Below are positions 19,595 to 28,311 of a stretch of 64,000 nt of DNA, in pieces. Positions within the stretch are counted from its first letter, which is position 1. Every line of letters begins with the position of its first letter. The notes beneath the pieces are model-generated. The model worked only from the letters and a program-made list of their open reading frames with translations, did no database searches and had not been told where the DNA came from. This DNA is from Mycetocola saprophilus. Lineage in GTDB: Bacteria > Actinomycetota > Actinomycetes > Actinomycetales > Microbacteriaceae. Where the stretch lies: assembly GCF_000718085.1 (NCBI RefSeq), contig NZ_JOEC01000001.1, positions 310,001-374,000 of the forward strand. The letters run 5' to 3'. The position numbers were made by a program, and so were the translations under genes.

Positions 19595-19945
19595 ATGCCG
19601 CGGAATGCGCCCCGCACACGTCCCGCCCAACGCTGGTTCGCGCTCGCGCTTCTGCTGGGAGTAGGGGCGCTGGGAGGGTGCGCGTCGGACGACGTCACCG
19701 TGAGTGGAGATCCCTCGGATGATGTGACCTCAATCGTTGTGGTGCGTCCCGTATACCGTGACGTGGTCCCCTCCTGCCTCGAAAACGACCCGGCGGTTGA
19801 GCCGGGGATACGGAGCGCGGACCAGCCCGCGTCACGAATCTCCTATGGGCTCACCGCGGGTGCGGGCGCGGATGATGTTGCGCGGCTTGTTGACTGCCTC
19901 AGATCCTCGCTGCGTTCGGAGACAATCGAGCTTCACCCGAATTGA
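19595..19945 (+). CDS. Putative lipoprotein
   Basis: 117 residues from the ATG at 19595 (GGAG seven bases upstream). A basic N terminus, hydrophobic stretch LALLLGVGALGG and lipobox LGGC at about residue 28 mark it as a type II signal peptide protein, lipid-anchored outside the membrane. The mature part is short, acidic and threonine/valine-rich, with two cysteines (SCLEND, VDCLRSS) that may form a disulphide. I recognise no family. It ends 123 bases before the convergent HrpB gene. Confidence 0.65.
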   Translation: MPRNAPRTRPAQRWFALALLLGVGALGGCASDDVTVSGDPSDDVTSIVVVRPVYRDVVPSCLENDPAVEPGIRSADQPASRISYGLTAGAGADDVARLVDCLRSSLRSETIELHPN

Positions 19946-20067
19946 TAGCCGACAACGATCGGGCCGCAGCGTGTGGCGGCACGACTATTGGTTTCCGCGC
20001 CCGACGTGACCTGATCTGAGGCCGGCCTGCTTGGGGCGCTCCGCGGTGACCCCTGGTTATGGTGCGG

Positions 20068-22992
20068 CTATGCTCGCCCCATTGCTCGCTTGGTGCGCGC
20101 CGTCGCGACCGCGGTCCATGGGTCCTCGGGCCAGGGATGCTTGGGGTAGCGGCCGCGCATCTCCTTGCGGACGTCCTGGTAGGGGCCGTTCCAGAAGGAG
20201 GCGAGATCGCCGGTGATCGCCAGAGGTTTCTGGGCGGGGGAGAGCAGATGAAAGAGGATCGGGACGCGGCCACCGACTAGACGAGGGGTCTCGGCCAGGC
20301 CGAAGAGCTCCTGCAGCTTCACCGCGACTACCGGGAGCGGGGCGGTGTTCGTGCCAGTGCCCGCACTCGTGCCGGAGCCGGTGCTTTGCGCGGACCCGAA
20401 CTTGGTACCAGCGGCCCCGGCCCTTCGCTCGGAGCCGGCCTCTGCCCCCGCAGCCCCGGCTCCTGCACCGGTGTACTCGGCGTCAGCATCAGCATCGGCT
20501 TCGGCTTCGACACCGACGGCTCCGATACCGACGACTCCGGCACCAGCTGCTCCACCACCGGGGTTCCCGGCTCCACCCTCGTTGACATCCGGGTAGCGGA
20601 TTCGCACCCGGTTGCCCGAGGGCACCTCCAGATGCTCGGGCACAAGCGTGTCGAGCTGTGCGGCCTCGGGCCAGGGGAGGAGGCGGCGCAGCGCCTGGGC
20701 GAGGTCGATGCCGTGGAGGGAGGACTGGGCGGTGAGGCGTTCGAGGTCGTGGCCGAGCCAGGCGTCGATGTTCGCAAGGAGTGCCGCATCGTCCATGGCG
20801 GGCCAGGGACCCCCGAGCTCGCGGTGAAGAAGGCCCAGTCGGGCACGCAGGGATGCCGCGCCCTCGCTCCAGCGCAGCCCGTCGAGTCCCGTCTCGCGCA
20901 GGTGCGCGGCAAACGCGGGAGCGGTGTCGGCCGCGGTGGGGGCGACCGGAGTAGAGGACAACCGGATTGCGCCGAGGGTGCGCCGCTCCTCCACCCGAAC
21001 CCGTCCGTCGGCAACCCGCGCCGCGCGCTCGGATGCACGCAGGGGAGCGCCGAGACGGAGTGCGTCGGCCTCTCCGAGGGCTGCGGCAAGCCGGATCACC
21101 GCACCGGTCCCATCGGCCACGCGCCCCTCGGCACGCTGAACCTCGCGCACCGCGATCCACTCGCTGGACACCAGCTCGCTGCCCTCGGGCAGGGCAGCCC
21201 GGGTGCCGCTGGCCAGCAGGTAGCTGCGGGAGTGTTCGCCCGTGCGGCGGGCGATCCATTCGGGCCGGGCGATCGCCGTGACGATGCCGGGCAGGTCGGC
21301 GGGGTGCGTGGCAGCGTTGGCGGGCGGGTTTGCGGAATGCGCGGCAAAGTCGCCCGGCAGGTCGGCGGGGTGCGCGGCTTTGTTAGCCGGCACGTGTGCG
21401 GGTTGCGTGCGTGCGCCGGAATCCGAGCGTCCGTCTTCGGCGATCCTCGCCAGCCGCCGTGCCTCCGCCTTCCAGCGCTGAGCGCCGTGCGCGCGGCCCG
21501 AGCGCAGGTCCTGGAGCAGGCGGGATAGGTCCGCCCCGGGATCGCGGAAGTCACCCGACAGCGCCGCCACAACCTCGGCCACGGCATTCGGATCCCCGAT
21601 CTCGGCGGTCCCCGACAGCAGAGCCCGCGCCTCGCGCACCCCCACCGGGAGTCGGGACACCCGGCGACCCAGCTCGGAGAGACCGCCCTCCTCGGACACC
21701 AGCCCCAGCGCAAACAGCTCGCGCTGAGCCTGCTCCATCGAGGCGGCCGGGGGCGGCGTCAGCAGGCGCAACCCGGTGCCGCCCGGGGTTCCCCAGGCGG
21801 CGAGCAGCAGGGCGGCATCGAGCAGGTCGGCTGACTGGATCTCGGGTGCCGAGGCGGCAGGCATCCGCGCAAACTCGGTCTCCGTATAGGCACGCACTGC
21901 CTTTCCCGGCCCCTGACGGGCGGCCCGACCGGCACGCTGTTCGACGCTCGCCCGCGACGCACTCACGGTCACCAGGCCCGACATATCGCGGCCACGGTCC
22001 CGGCGAACCTCACGGGTCAGGCCCGATTCGATCACCAGGCGCACGCCGGGAACCGTCAGTGAACTCTCGGCGAGCGACGTGCTGACCACGATCCGCGCCG
22101 CCCCGCCCGCCGCGGCCCCGGAAACCGCCAGGTCTTGCTCCGCGGGGGAGAGCCGGCCGTGGAGGGGGAGCACGTCGACGCCAGTCGGATTCAGATCACG
22201 AATGCCGCGCACCACCTCATCCACCTCGCGTGCGCCGGGGACAAAAACCAGCGCATCGTGACCGGCCTCTCGCTGCTCGGTCACGGCAACAGCGGCCAGG
22301 TGCCGCAGGAATTCCCGGGTCACGCCGCGCTCGTCCAGGCGCGGGTGGCTGCCGGGGCGGTGCACGAGTGTCAGCGGATGCAGCGGCGAGGGGACGTTGA
22401 CCACCGGAGCATCCAGGAGCGCGGCGATTCCGGCGGCATCCAGGGTCGCGGACATCGCGATGACCGTGAGATCCTCGCGGAGTTCGCGGACCTCGGCGAG
22501 GAAGCCGAGCAGCAGGTCACCATCCACGGAGCGCTCGTGTACCTCGTCGAGGATGACCGCGTCCACGCCCTCGAGTTCGGGATCCGACAGTAGCCGCCGC
22601 AGCAGCACACCCGGGGTGAGAACCTCGATCCGGGTCTCGGGACCGACCCGACGCTCGCCGCGGACGGTGAAGCCGACCGGGCCGCCCACCGGGGAGCCGT
22701 CGAGGGCCGCGAGTCGCCGGGCGGCCGCGCGCACGGCAACCCGGCGCGGCTGGCTGAGCAGGATGCGCCCGGGAACGGAGCCGGTAGCGGAACCGGGAGT
22801 CGCGCCTGGAACCGGTCCTCGCTCCGCCAGCAGGTTCGCCACCAGCGGCGGCACAAACGTGGTTTTTCCGGTGCCGGGCGGGGCCGTGATCACCGCGGTG
22901 CCGGTGGAAATCGCGTCCGCGAGCTCATCCCGCGCGGCCGAAACCGGCAGGCCGGTGCCAATGCTGGCCAGATCAAAAAGGTGTGCGCTCAC
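20068..22992 (-). CDS. hrpB: ATP-dependent helicase HrpB, with low-complexity inserts
   Basis: 974 residues, longer than the usual 800-850. The DEAH-box core is complete: Walker A PPGTGKTT (about 39-46), DEVHERS (about 148), SATLD (about 181), STSLAESSLTVPG (motif V) and QRAGRAARQGPG (motif VI), with the HrpB C-terminal domain ending KLQELFGL...SPAQKPLAITGDLASFW. Two stretches are unusual: an Ala/Pro/His-rich repeat at about 529-567, and an Ala/Gly/Glu/Asp-rich stretch at about 806-885, inserted just before the conserved C-terminal motif. The cellular role of HrpB is poorly known. GTG at 22992 lies immediately behind GGGGAG; spacing is tight, so the true start may be slightly downstream. Confidence 0.92.
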   Translation of the reverse strand: MSAHLFDLASIGTGLPVSAARDELADAISTGTAVITAPPGTGKTTFVPPLVANLLAERGPVPGATPGSATGSVPGRILLSQPRRVAVRAAARRLAALDGSPVGGPVGFTVRGERRVGPETRIEVLTPGVLLRRLLSDPELEGVDAVILDEVHERSVDGDLLLGFLAEVRELREDLTVIAMSATLDAAGIAALLDAPVVNVPSPLHPLTLVHRPGSHPRLDERGVTREFLRHLAAVAVTEQREAGHDALVFVPGAREVDEVVRGIRDLNPTGVDVLPLHGRLSPAEQDLAVSGAAAGGAARIVVSTSLAESSLTVPGVRLVIESGLTREVRRDRGRDMSGLVTVSASRASVEQRAGRAARQGPGKAVRAYTETEFARMPAASAPEIQSADLLDAALLLAAWGTPGGTGLRLLTPPPAASMEQAQRELFALGLVSEEGGLSELGRRVSRLPVGVREARALLSGTAEIGDPNAVAEVVAALSGDFRDPGADLSRLLQDLRSGRAHGAQRWKAEARRLARIAEDGRSDSGARTQPAHVPANKAAHPADLPGDFAAHSANPPANAATHPADLPGIVTAIARPEWIARRTGEHSRSYLLASGTRAALPEGSELVSSEWIAVREVQRAEGRVADGTGAVIRLAAALGEADALRLGAPLRASERAARVADGRVRVEERRTLGAIRLSSTPVAPTAADTAPAFAAHLRETGLDGLRWSEGAASLRARLGLLHRELGGPWPAMDDAALLANIDAWLGHDLERLTAQSSLHGIDLAQALRRLLPWPEAAQLDTLVPEHLEVPSGNRVRIRYPDVNEGGAGNPGGGAAGAGVVGIGAVGVEAEADADADAEYTGAGAGAAGAEAGSERRAGAAGTKFGSAQSTGSGTSAGTGTNTAPLPVVAVKLQELFGLAETPRLVGGRVPILFHLLSPAQKPLAITGDLASFWNGPYQDVRKEMRGRYPKHPWPEDPWTAVATARTKRAMGRA
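21290..21400. repeat. Short direct repeats inside hrpB
   Basis: The phrase GGCAGGTCGGCGGGGTGCG occurs twice (near 21290 and 21357) with related copies between and after it (GCGGGCGGGTTTGCGG, CGGCACGTGTGCGGG). In the protein they encode the HPADLPG / ANxxAxHPADLP type repeat that lengthens HrpB. Confidence 0.7.
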
Positions 22993-23081
22993 CTCCCCAT
23001 CCTAGGGAGCGGGCGGATACGGAGCGAATGGGACCCGATCGTCTCGGGCATTCGCGTGCGGGCCCGATAGGCTGACGAGTC

Positions 23082-23657
23082 ATGACGCCGCACACACATC
23101 TTGCCGGACCCGCCCTCATCGTGATCGATGTTCAGCGAGGGTTTGCGGATCTCGCCTTCTGGGGGCCGCGAAACAACCCGCACTGCGAGAAGAACATCGC
23201 GGCACTCATCGCCCGATGGCGTGAGCGCGAGTGGCCGGTCGTGTTTGTCCAGCATGATTCGGATGACCCGGCATCGCCACTGCACCCGAACAATCCCGGG
23301 CACGCATTTGCTGACGTGATCGAGGGCGAGCCCGATCTGCTCGTGCGCAAGAGAGTGAACTCGAGCTTCCACGGCACCCCCGATCTGCACGCATGGCTCA
23401 CCGAGAATAGCTCTTCGGAAGTGGTGATTTGCGGCATCACGACCAACCACTGCTGCGAAACCACGGCGCGTCTGGCCGGAAACCTCGGCTATGAGACCAC
23501 GTTTGTCCTCGATGCCACGCACACGTTTGATCGTGCGGCACCGGATGGAACGGTTGTGACCGCCGATGAACTGGCCCGTATTACCGCGACCAATCTGCAC
23601 GGGGAGTTTGCAACCGTGCTCGGTACCCGCGAGGTGTTGGAACGCACCGCGCGCTGA
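23082..23657 (+). CDS. Isochorismatase-family cysteine hydrolase
   Basis: 191 residues with the full catalytic set of the family: Asp in VIDVQRGF (residue 16), Lys in RKRVNSSF (residue 90) and the nucleophilic Cys in TTNHCCETTAR (residues 124-125). The non-proline cis peptide usually lies in GITTNHC. Such enzymes hydrolyse isochorismate, nicotinamide or other amides, and the substrate cannot be assigned. It starts 89 bases from the divergent hrpB gene and its stop is 14 bases from the stop of the convergent GNAT gene, so no internal terminator separates them. Confidence 0.88.
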   Translation: MTPHTHLAGPALIVIDVQRGFADLAFWGPRNNPHCEKNIAALIARWREREWPVVFVQHDSDDPASPLHPNNPGHAFADVIEGEPDLLVRKRVNSSFHGTPDLHAWLTENSSSEVVICGITTNHCCETTARLAGNLGYETTFVLDATHTFDRAAPDGTVVTADELARITATNLHGEFATVLGTREVLERTAR

Positions 23658-23671
23658 CGCGGATTTCGAAA

Positions 23672-24115
23672 CTAGACGTCCGCGCCGCTCGGCGGCGCCA
23701 GCGTGCACACGTAGCGGCGGCGATCGGGCCAGCGGGCATCCGTGTGCCCATCGGCAATGGTGAATCCGAGGCGACGGTAGAAATCCACGGCATCATCGTC
23801 GGTTTCCGCCAGGATTCTCCTGTTCGGGGCCGCGTCCTTGATGCCCTGCACGAGTCGCCGCCCCAGCCCGAGGCCACGCGCACGTTCATGCACCGCAATG
23901 TACATGATCTCCACGGGATTCGAGCGGAGATCGCAGGCGATGAAGGCGACCAGGCCGTCTCGATCCGACATACCGCGCACCCAAAGGTGTGGGAGCTCAT
24001 CGTGTGTGATTCGATCAAGCTCCGCGCTCTCCACCTCGGCAGCCAGCCACAGCAGGTGTCGAAACTCGTCGCTCGCGACATCGGAGGGGCGGTTCAGGGG
24101 GATCATGACTCCCAT
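23672..24115 (-). CDS. GNAT-family N-acetyltransferase
   Basis: About 147 residues. The acetyl-CoA binding motif A reads ARGLGLGRRLV (R/Q-x-x-G-x-G/A), after the strand IMYIAVHE, and motif B follows with AVDFYRRLGFT. GNAT enzymes transfer acetyl groups from acetyl-CoA to amines of small molecules or proteins. Start choice is uncertain: ATG at 24115 has no ribosome binding site, and ATG at 24106 has GGGAG too close. Upstream in-frame sequence reaching 24307 does not resemble the family. The acceptor is unknown. Confidence 0.82.
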   Translation of the reverse strand: MGVMIPLNRPSDVASDEFRHLLWLAAEVESAELDRITHDELPHLWVRGMSDRDGLVAFIACDLRSNPVEIMYIAVHERARGLGLGRRLVQGIKDAAPNRRILAETDDDAVDFYRRLGFTIADGHTDARWPDRRRYVCTLAPPSGADV

Positions 24116-24224
24116 TATTCGCGATGTGAACGATGCCCGGGGTGACAATTTGGGTGTGCCGCGGTAGCCGGCAGGCTGTCCGCACCCACCGGCATCCGAA
24201 AGAGCGCGCATCCGCCGACTTCCA

Positions 24225-24316
24225 TGCCGGAGAGGCGAATGACGATCCGTCGGGAATCTACAAACCTCCGTGCCGGAGAGGCGAATGACGATTCGTCGGG
24301 AATCCAAAAACCGCCG
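24225..24316. repeat. Tandem duplication of a 46-bp unit
   Basis: Two adjacent 46-bp copies, starting at 24225 and 24271, begin TGCCGGAGAGGCGAATGACG and differ at only a few positions (for example CCGTCG versus TCGTCG, CTACAAACC versus CCAAAAACC). They lie between the GNAT gene and the terminator of the surface-protein gene and are not within a gene. Confidence 0.85.
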
Positions 24317-24353
24317 TGGCGGCGCGCAGTTTGCGGGCCGACACGGCGGGTTG
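24304..24353 (-). terminator. Terminator of the LAVTG surface-protein gene
   Basis: On the minus strand, AACCCGCCGTG pairs with CACGGCGGTT and is followed by TTTGG; a smaller GC-rich hairpin lies in the loop. It sits 27 bases after the stop codon at 24380. Confidence 0.75.
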
Positions 24354-24379
24354 AGGGGCGCGGGCCCCGTCGAGCAGGG

Positions 24380-25471
24380 TTAATCCTGCTCGCTGCGTCC
24401 GCGGATCTTAAGCACGGCGAGGGTGCCGCCGATCAGCAGCAGCGCGAGTGCGCCGTAGATCAGGGGAGTGGGGGTGCCGCCGGTGACGGCCAGGGCGGTG
24501 GTGCCGGTCGCGGCGGGGACCGTGGACGGGTCAACCGTGGAGGTGGCCGGCTTGGTGTCCAGCACGAAGGAGGTGATGTCCGTTGGGTCCGTGGGGTTTA
24601 CCGGATTGGTCGGATCTACCGGGTTGGTCGGGTCCACGGGATCCACCGGGTCCACCGGGTCTACCGGGTCCACCGGGTCCACCGGGTCCACCGGGTCGAC
24701 GGGGTCCACGCCATCCGCGACCGCATAGGTGTAGGTCACGCAGGCGCTCGGGCCCACGCCGCCGTCCACGCTCGCCGCCATCATCTGCTGGCCGAAGCCG
24801 ACCCGGTTTTGATAGTCGAGGCCGAGGCCCGAGTAGGTGCCTCCACCCTGGTTCTTTACGCCCTCCGGGGCCAGCAGGGTGAGGGTTCCGGTGCCCACAA
24901 ACGCGCTTGCCGTGGCGTCGCCGGCAGCGTAGGTTGCCCCAAACGTTAGGGTCTCGGGGGAGAGGATGCGCCCGCTGGTGCCGGCGTAGTCGAGGGTGCC
25001 GTCGAACGGGGTGAGCGTGGTGACCTCGTCCTTACGATCGAAGGTCTTGTCGAAGATGCCGTCATAGGTGGCGTCGAGTGCAAAGGTGCCGCCGAGCGCG
25101 GATTCCAGCTCCACGTTGAATCCGTAGCCGAATTCCCCCTGGAGCGGGGTGGTTCCGGTGTTTTCGATGCTGACATATCCACCATCGGTGAACTTTCCGG
25201 CCACCTCGACCGAGATCAGTTCACCCAGGCTCGGATCAAACTGTTCCACCTGAAGCGGGTGGGTCCAGGGGTTCTGCACCAGGTCGATGGGGTCGCCGGC
25301 GTTGTACATCCAGCCGCAGGTAGTGGTGGTGGCGATCTTCTGGGGAGCGGCCTCGGCGCTCGCCATCAGAGGTGCGCCGAGGATGGTCGCGGGGACCAGG
25401 GCGGCGGCGACAAGCGCCCCGCGCCGCAGCGCGCGTGAGGATGAACGGGGGACTGAGTGAGTTACGACCAT
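24380..25471 (-). CDS. Secreted surface protein with choice-of-anchor-E-like domain, VDP repeat and LAVTG sorting signal
   Basis: 363 residues from the ATG at 25471 (CAGGAG five bases upstream). A Sec signal peptide ends near ASAEA (about 40). The N-terminal half matches choice-of-anchor E proteins ([21 protein letters not shown], then [16 protein letters not shown]). A spacer of eight or nine VDP triplets, then TNP/VDP variants, lifts the domain off the wall. The C terminus has LAVTGG, a hydrophobic helix and a short basic tail, that is, a cell-wall sorting signal of the LAXTG kind used by class E sortases in actinobacteria. No sortase is encoded here. The ligand is unknown. It has its own promoter and terminator. 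Confidence 0.85.
   Translation of the reverse strand: MVVTHSVPRSSSRALRRGALVAAALVPATILGAPLMASAEAAPQKIATTTTCGWMYNAGDPIDLVQNPWTHPLQVEQFDPSLGELISVEVAGKFTDGGYVSIENTGTTPLQGEFGYGFNVELESALGGTFALDATYDGIFDKTFDRKDEVTTLTPFDGTLDYAGTSGRILSPETLTFGATYAAGDATASAFVGTGTLTLLAPEGVKNQGGGTYSGLGLDYQNRVGFGQQMMAASVDGGVGPSACVTYTYAVADGVDPVDPVDPVDPVDPVDPVDPVDPVDPTNPVDPTNPVNPTDPTDITSFVLDTKPATSTVDPSTVPAATGTTALAVTGGTPTPLIYGALALLLIGGTLAVLKIRGRSEQD
24612..24715. repeat. 9-bp tandem repeat coding for VDP triplets
   Basis: About nine consecutive 9-bp units (GGGTCCACC and near variants on the plus strand) encode VDP in the minus-strand surface protein. Variation is mostly in third positions. Such arrays change length by slippage. 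Confidence 0.9.
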
Positions 25472-25578
25472 GAGGTCTCCTGAGTTAGGGATGAGCGCCG
25501 GGAGCATCGAGTGCTCCGGGGCGCGGTGGCGACCGGGTGTCGCAGATGATCGTTTCGGGCGATCAGTAACCGTGTACC

Positions 25579-25608
25579 ATTCTAGTATTTTAGATTCTTA
25601 AACATCAA
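25579..25608 (-). promoter_or_regulatory. Promoter of the LAVTG surface-protein gene
   Basis: On the minus strand TTGATG (25603-25608) and TAGAAT (25579-25584) are 18 bases apart, about 110 bases before the ATG at 25471. The surroundings are strikingly AT-rich for this genome. Confidence 0.65.
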
Positions 25609-25796
25609 GTCTGTCATGTTATTTTTTCCGAACGTCGATTTTTGACCTCGGGCGGCCCATGTCTGGGGCTACGGTTCCGCCCCCTCACTCCCCGGTAGGG
25701 GGTGCAATCCCTCCCGGGCGTGATGCCCGCCCACGCACCCGCCTTTTATGCTTCACGGGCTGCCGAGGAATCGGCGGCGGGAAAGAGGATGTGGGA

Positions 25797-26418
25797 ATGT
25801 TTGACTGGTTGAATGATGCGATTCTGGCCACGGCGGGATCGCCCTGGATCTACCTCATCGTCCTGTTCGGGGTCTGCGCCGATGCGTTCTTCCCGCCGAT
25901 TCCCTCGGAGACCGTCGTGGTGGCCGCCGCGGCCCTGGGGTTTGCCACCGGCGCTCCGAACCCGTGGATCATCATGGCGCTGACCGGCGGTTTCGCGCTG
26001 GTGGCCCTGTTCCTGCTGAGCGTGCCGGGGCCGTATTCGCCGGACATGTACGAGAACCTCAATCCGCCCACGATCTGCCTGATCCTGCTGGGGATCGACC
26101 AGCTGATGCTGTTTACCCTGCTGCGCAATCGGCTGCGTGCGGTGGCCGAGCGCCCGCGGATCGGCGCGTTGGTGGATCGGGTTGGGGCTCGGTCCATGAC
26201 CATCTACCTGTGGCATATGCCGGTCATCATCCTGCTGGCCGCCGGGCTGCTGATTCTTCACCTGACGGTTGCGGTGCCCCTGCCCGATCCGCTGAGTGCG
26301 GGCTGGTGGCTGACCCGACCATTCTGGCTGCTGGCCGGGCGGCGCGCTCCTCGCGGTGGGCATGCTGATCGCCGCGCTCGCGCTCGGCTCCTCGAAGGGC
26401 ATTCCGGCCAGGGTGTAG
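25797..26418 (+). pseudogene. Decayed chimera of DedA-family protein and acyltransferase-3 C terminus
   Basis: From the ATG at 25797 the first 65 residues look like the N terminus of a DedA/SNARE-associated membrane protein (VCADAFFPPIPSETVVVAAAALG). From about 25985 the frame continues as the C-terminal third of an acyltransferase-3 (SVPGPYSPDMYENL, then TIYLWHMPVIILLAAG), joining two unrelated families. Near 26340 the frame breaks: skipping one base restores a membrane helix (GALLAVGMLIAALALG) and the end SSKGIPARV with stop at 26416-26418, whereas the open frame runs into Arg-rich nonsense to 26435. I read it as a large deletion between two genes followed by a one-base insertion. Confidence 0.75.
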
Positions 26419-26431
26419 ACGGTACCGAGGC

Positions 26432-28021
26432 CTAGTCCGGTGCCGCGATCCCGGCGTCGCGCAGGCGTCGGATGTACTCGAGGTCGGCCCGGGCCCGGGG
26501 GCCGTGGGAATCGGCGACCAGCACCACATCCTCCGCCTCGTAGTGTGCCAACTCGGAGATGGACACCCAGAGCGCGGACCCACCTCGATCGATGCTCTCC
26601 CAGGCCCCGTTCGCCGTCGCCTCGGCGCTGACGACCGCATGCAGGGCCGGGTTGCGCCGGATGAACCGGGAGGGAAATCCGCGCAGGGAGATGCTACCGG
26701 AGGCCTCGGTGATGTCCAGCATCCACTCGGGGTCCGCGAATCTGGCACGCCGAAAGCCCTCGTAGGCAGCTTCGATTTCCGGATCGCCCCCTCTCATTGT
26801 GGTATTCAGAATGAGCCCCTGGATGCGCCCACGCAGGGTGACCCGGGTGAACTCGACGCCAAACACGAAGCCGTCATCGCGCCCGCAGTTCAGGCCATCG
26901 ATCACCACATCCTCCAGCACCGCACCGTCGAGCGAGGATCTGCGCAACTCCACGTCGCCGAGTGTCGCCCGCAGCAGGCGTGGGCGCCGGGAGGCATCGG
27001 TGCTCCGGTCGCTCCAGCAGTTTTCGAGGGTGAAGTGCGAGGCATGCAGATCGCTGAGCACGGTGCCCTCCTCGATCCGTCGGTCGCGGATCATCAGGCG
27101 CGGAGGATTCTTGCGGGCGGCTGTGGCGAGCAATTCGCGGGCCGAGACTTCCGCCGCCCGGGCGAGTTCGGTCAGGGTGTGGACGCCCGGCTCGGGCGCG
27201 ATACTCAGTTCGCCGGGGGAGGGCAGGGTCGAGACATCACCCGGCACGGGGATTTCGCCCCAGGAGGGTGCGGCCGGTTCGATGTGCCAGGGGGACTCCG
27301 CCGGGAGCCCCGGGATCGCCAGCAGGTTGTGGGCTCGGCCCAGATCGGTGGGCGCGATGATCACCCCGTCCAGGGCTCGAAATGCGGAGGCCACCCCGAA
27401 GGGAATATCCATCGAAAACAGTTCGCGCTGATCACCCGCCGCCAGGATGACCACCCGCTCGGCTCCCACATGAAAGCTCTCCCCGGTGGCTCCGATGAAG
27501 AGTTCGGCATCGGAGTGCAGCACGCGCCGAACCCCGCGGCGCGCGGCGGCCTCGGGGATAGTTGGAGCCGGTTCGGTGCCGCGGCGACGCCGCCGCAGCG
27601 CGGTGAGGGTATCGAGGGACACCAGCGTTTCCATGACGCCCTTGCTGCCCACGGCAACCGTGTTCTCATCGATGCGTGTGAGCCTGAAGTTGTACTTGCC
27701 GATTTTCGCGGTGAGTTTCCGCGCGATCTTCACAGTCGGCAGGTCTATTTCATAGAGGCCGAAATAGGTGATCACGAGCGCGCGTTCGGGGGAGAGGGCA
27801 AAACCCGCCGCAATCGGCGCGCGCAATCCGGTGAGGATGCGCCACTCACCGCTGCGTAGATCCAGCAGCCCGGCCCGCGTGGTTTCTCGGCCCTCACCCC
27901 AGGAGGTCAGCAGGTGCGTGTCGCCGAGCATGATCGTGGCCGAATGGACCAGTTGCTGGGCGTCGCTGGGCACGGGAACGGGTATTTTCAGCGGTGCCGG
28001 GACGGCTTCTGGGGCCGTCAT
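26432..28021 (-). CDS. Unrecognised protein, propeller-like N terminus and pentapeptide-like C-terminal half
   Basis: 529 residues; I do not recognise the family. The N-terminal 270 residues carry strand-rich segments of the kind seen in beta-propellers (HSATIMLGDTHLLTSWGEG, AGLLDLRSGEWRIL, YFGLYEIDLPTVKI). A middle segment has a short helical motif with LTELARAAEVSARELLATAARK. The C-terminal half contains pentapeptide-like lines (LHASHFTLENC, LRRSSLDGAVLEDVVIDGLNC) and ends with a conserved-looking EYIRRLRDAGI. There is no signal peptide or membrane segment, so it is cytoplasmic. Its 3' end overlaps the decayed chimera by a few bases. GC-rich coding statistics fit its neighbours. Confidence 0.7.
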   Translation of the reverse strand: MTAPEAVPAPLKIPVPVPSDAQQLVHSATIMLGDTHLLTSWGEGRETTRAGLLDLRSGEWRILTGLRAPIAAGFALSPERALVITYFGLYEIDLPTVKIARKLTAKIGKYNFRLTRIDENTVAVGSKGVMETLVSLDTLTALRRRRRGTEPAPTIPEAAARRGVRRVLHSDAELFIGATGESFHVGAERVVILAAGDQRELFSMDIPFGVASAFRALDGVIIAPTDLGRAHNLLAIPGLPAESPWHIEPAAPSWGEIPVPGDVSTLPSPGELSIAPEPGVHTLTELARAAEVSARELLATAARKNPPRLMIRDRRIEEGTVLSDLHASHFTLENCWSDRSTDASRRPRLLRATLGDVELRRSSLDGAVLEDVVIDGLNCGRDDGFVFGVEFTRVTLRGRIQGLILNTTMRGGDPEIEAAYEGFRRARFADPEWMLDITEASGSISLRGFPSRFIRRNPALHAVVSAEATANGAWESIDRGGSALWVSISELAHYEAEDVVLVADSHGPRARADLEYIRRLRDAGIAAPD

Positions 28022-28267
28022 GCCCCGAGCCTAGCCCGGGACCTCGGACTCTGCCAGGGTGAGGGCGGATATCGTCTGTCCGCCGAAAGGCCCAGCGCTC
28101 CTAACTGACGTGCGAGCCCCCTTGACCTCAACCGCGCTTGAGGTTTTACGGTGGGTGTTATCGGCCCAATCGGGTCGTCCCGTCGAATCGAGGACCACAT
28201 GAACTCCGCCGCCCTGCGTCAAGAACAACCCCGGCTTGCCGCGTTGCCTCCGCCGTCCCAAAGCAAT

Positions 28268-28303
28268 GCGGGGCCGTCTGCCCATTCGAGCAGACGGCCC
28301 CGC
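28268..28303 (-). terminator. Terminator of the redox operon
   Basis: A perfect 14-bp stem (GCGGGGCCGTCTGC and its complement) with an eight-base loop lies nine bases after the SDR stop. Reading on the minus strand it is followed only by a weak T stretch (ATTGCTTT). Confidence 0.75.
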
Positions 28304-28311
28304 ACCGTCAG

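Noticed and set aside
24224..24949. Plus-strand frame with long HRVHRV-like repeats
   Set aside because: It is the antisense image of the VDP-coding repeat of the LAVTG surface protein.
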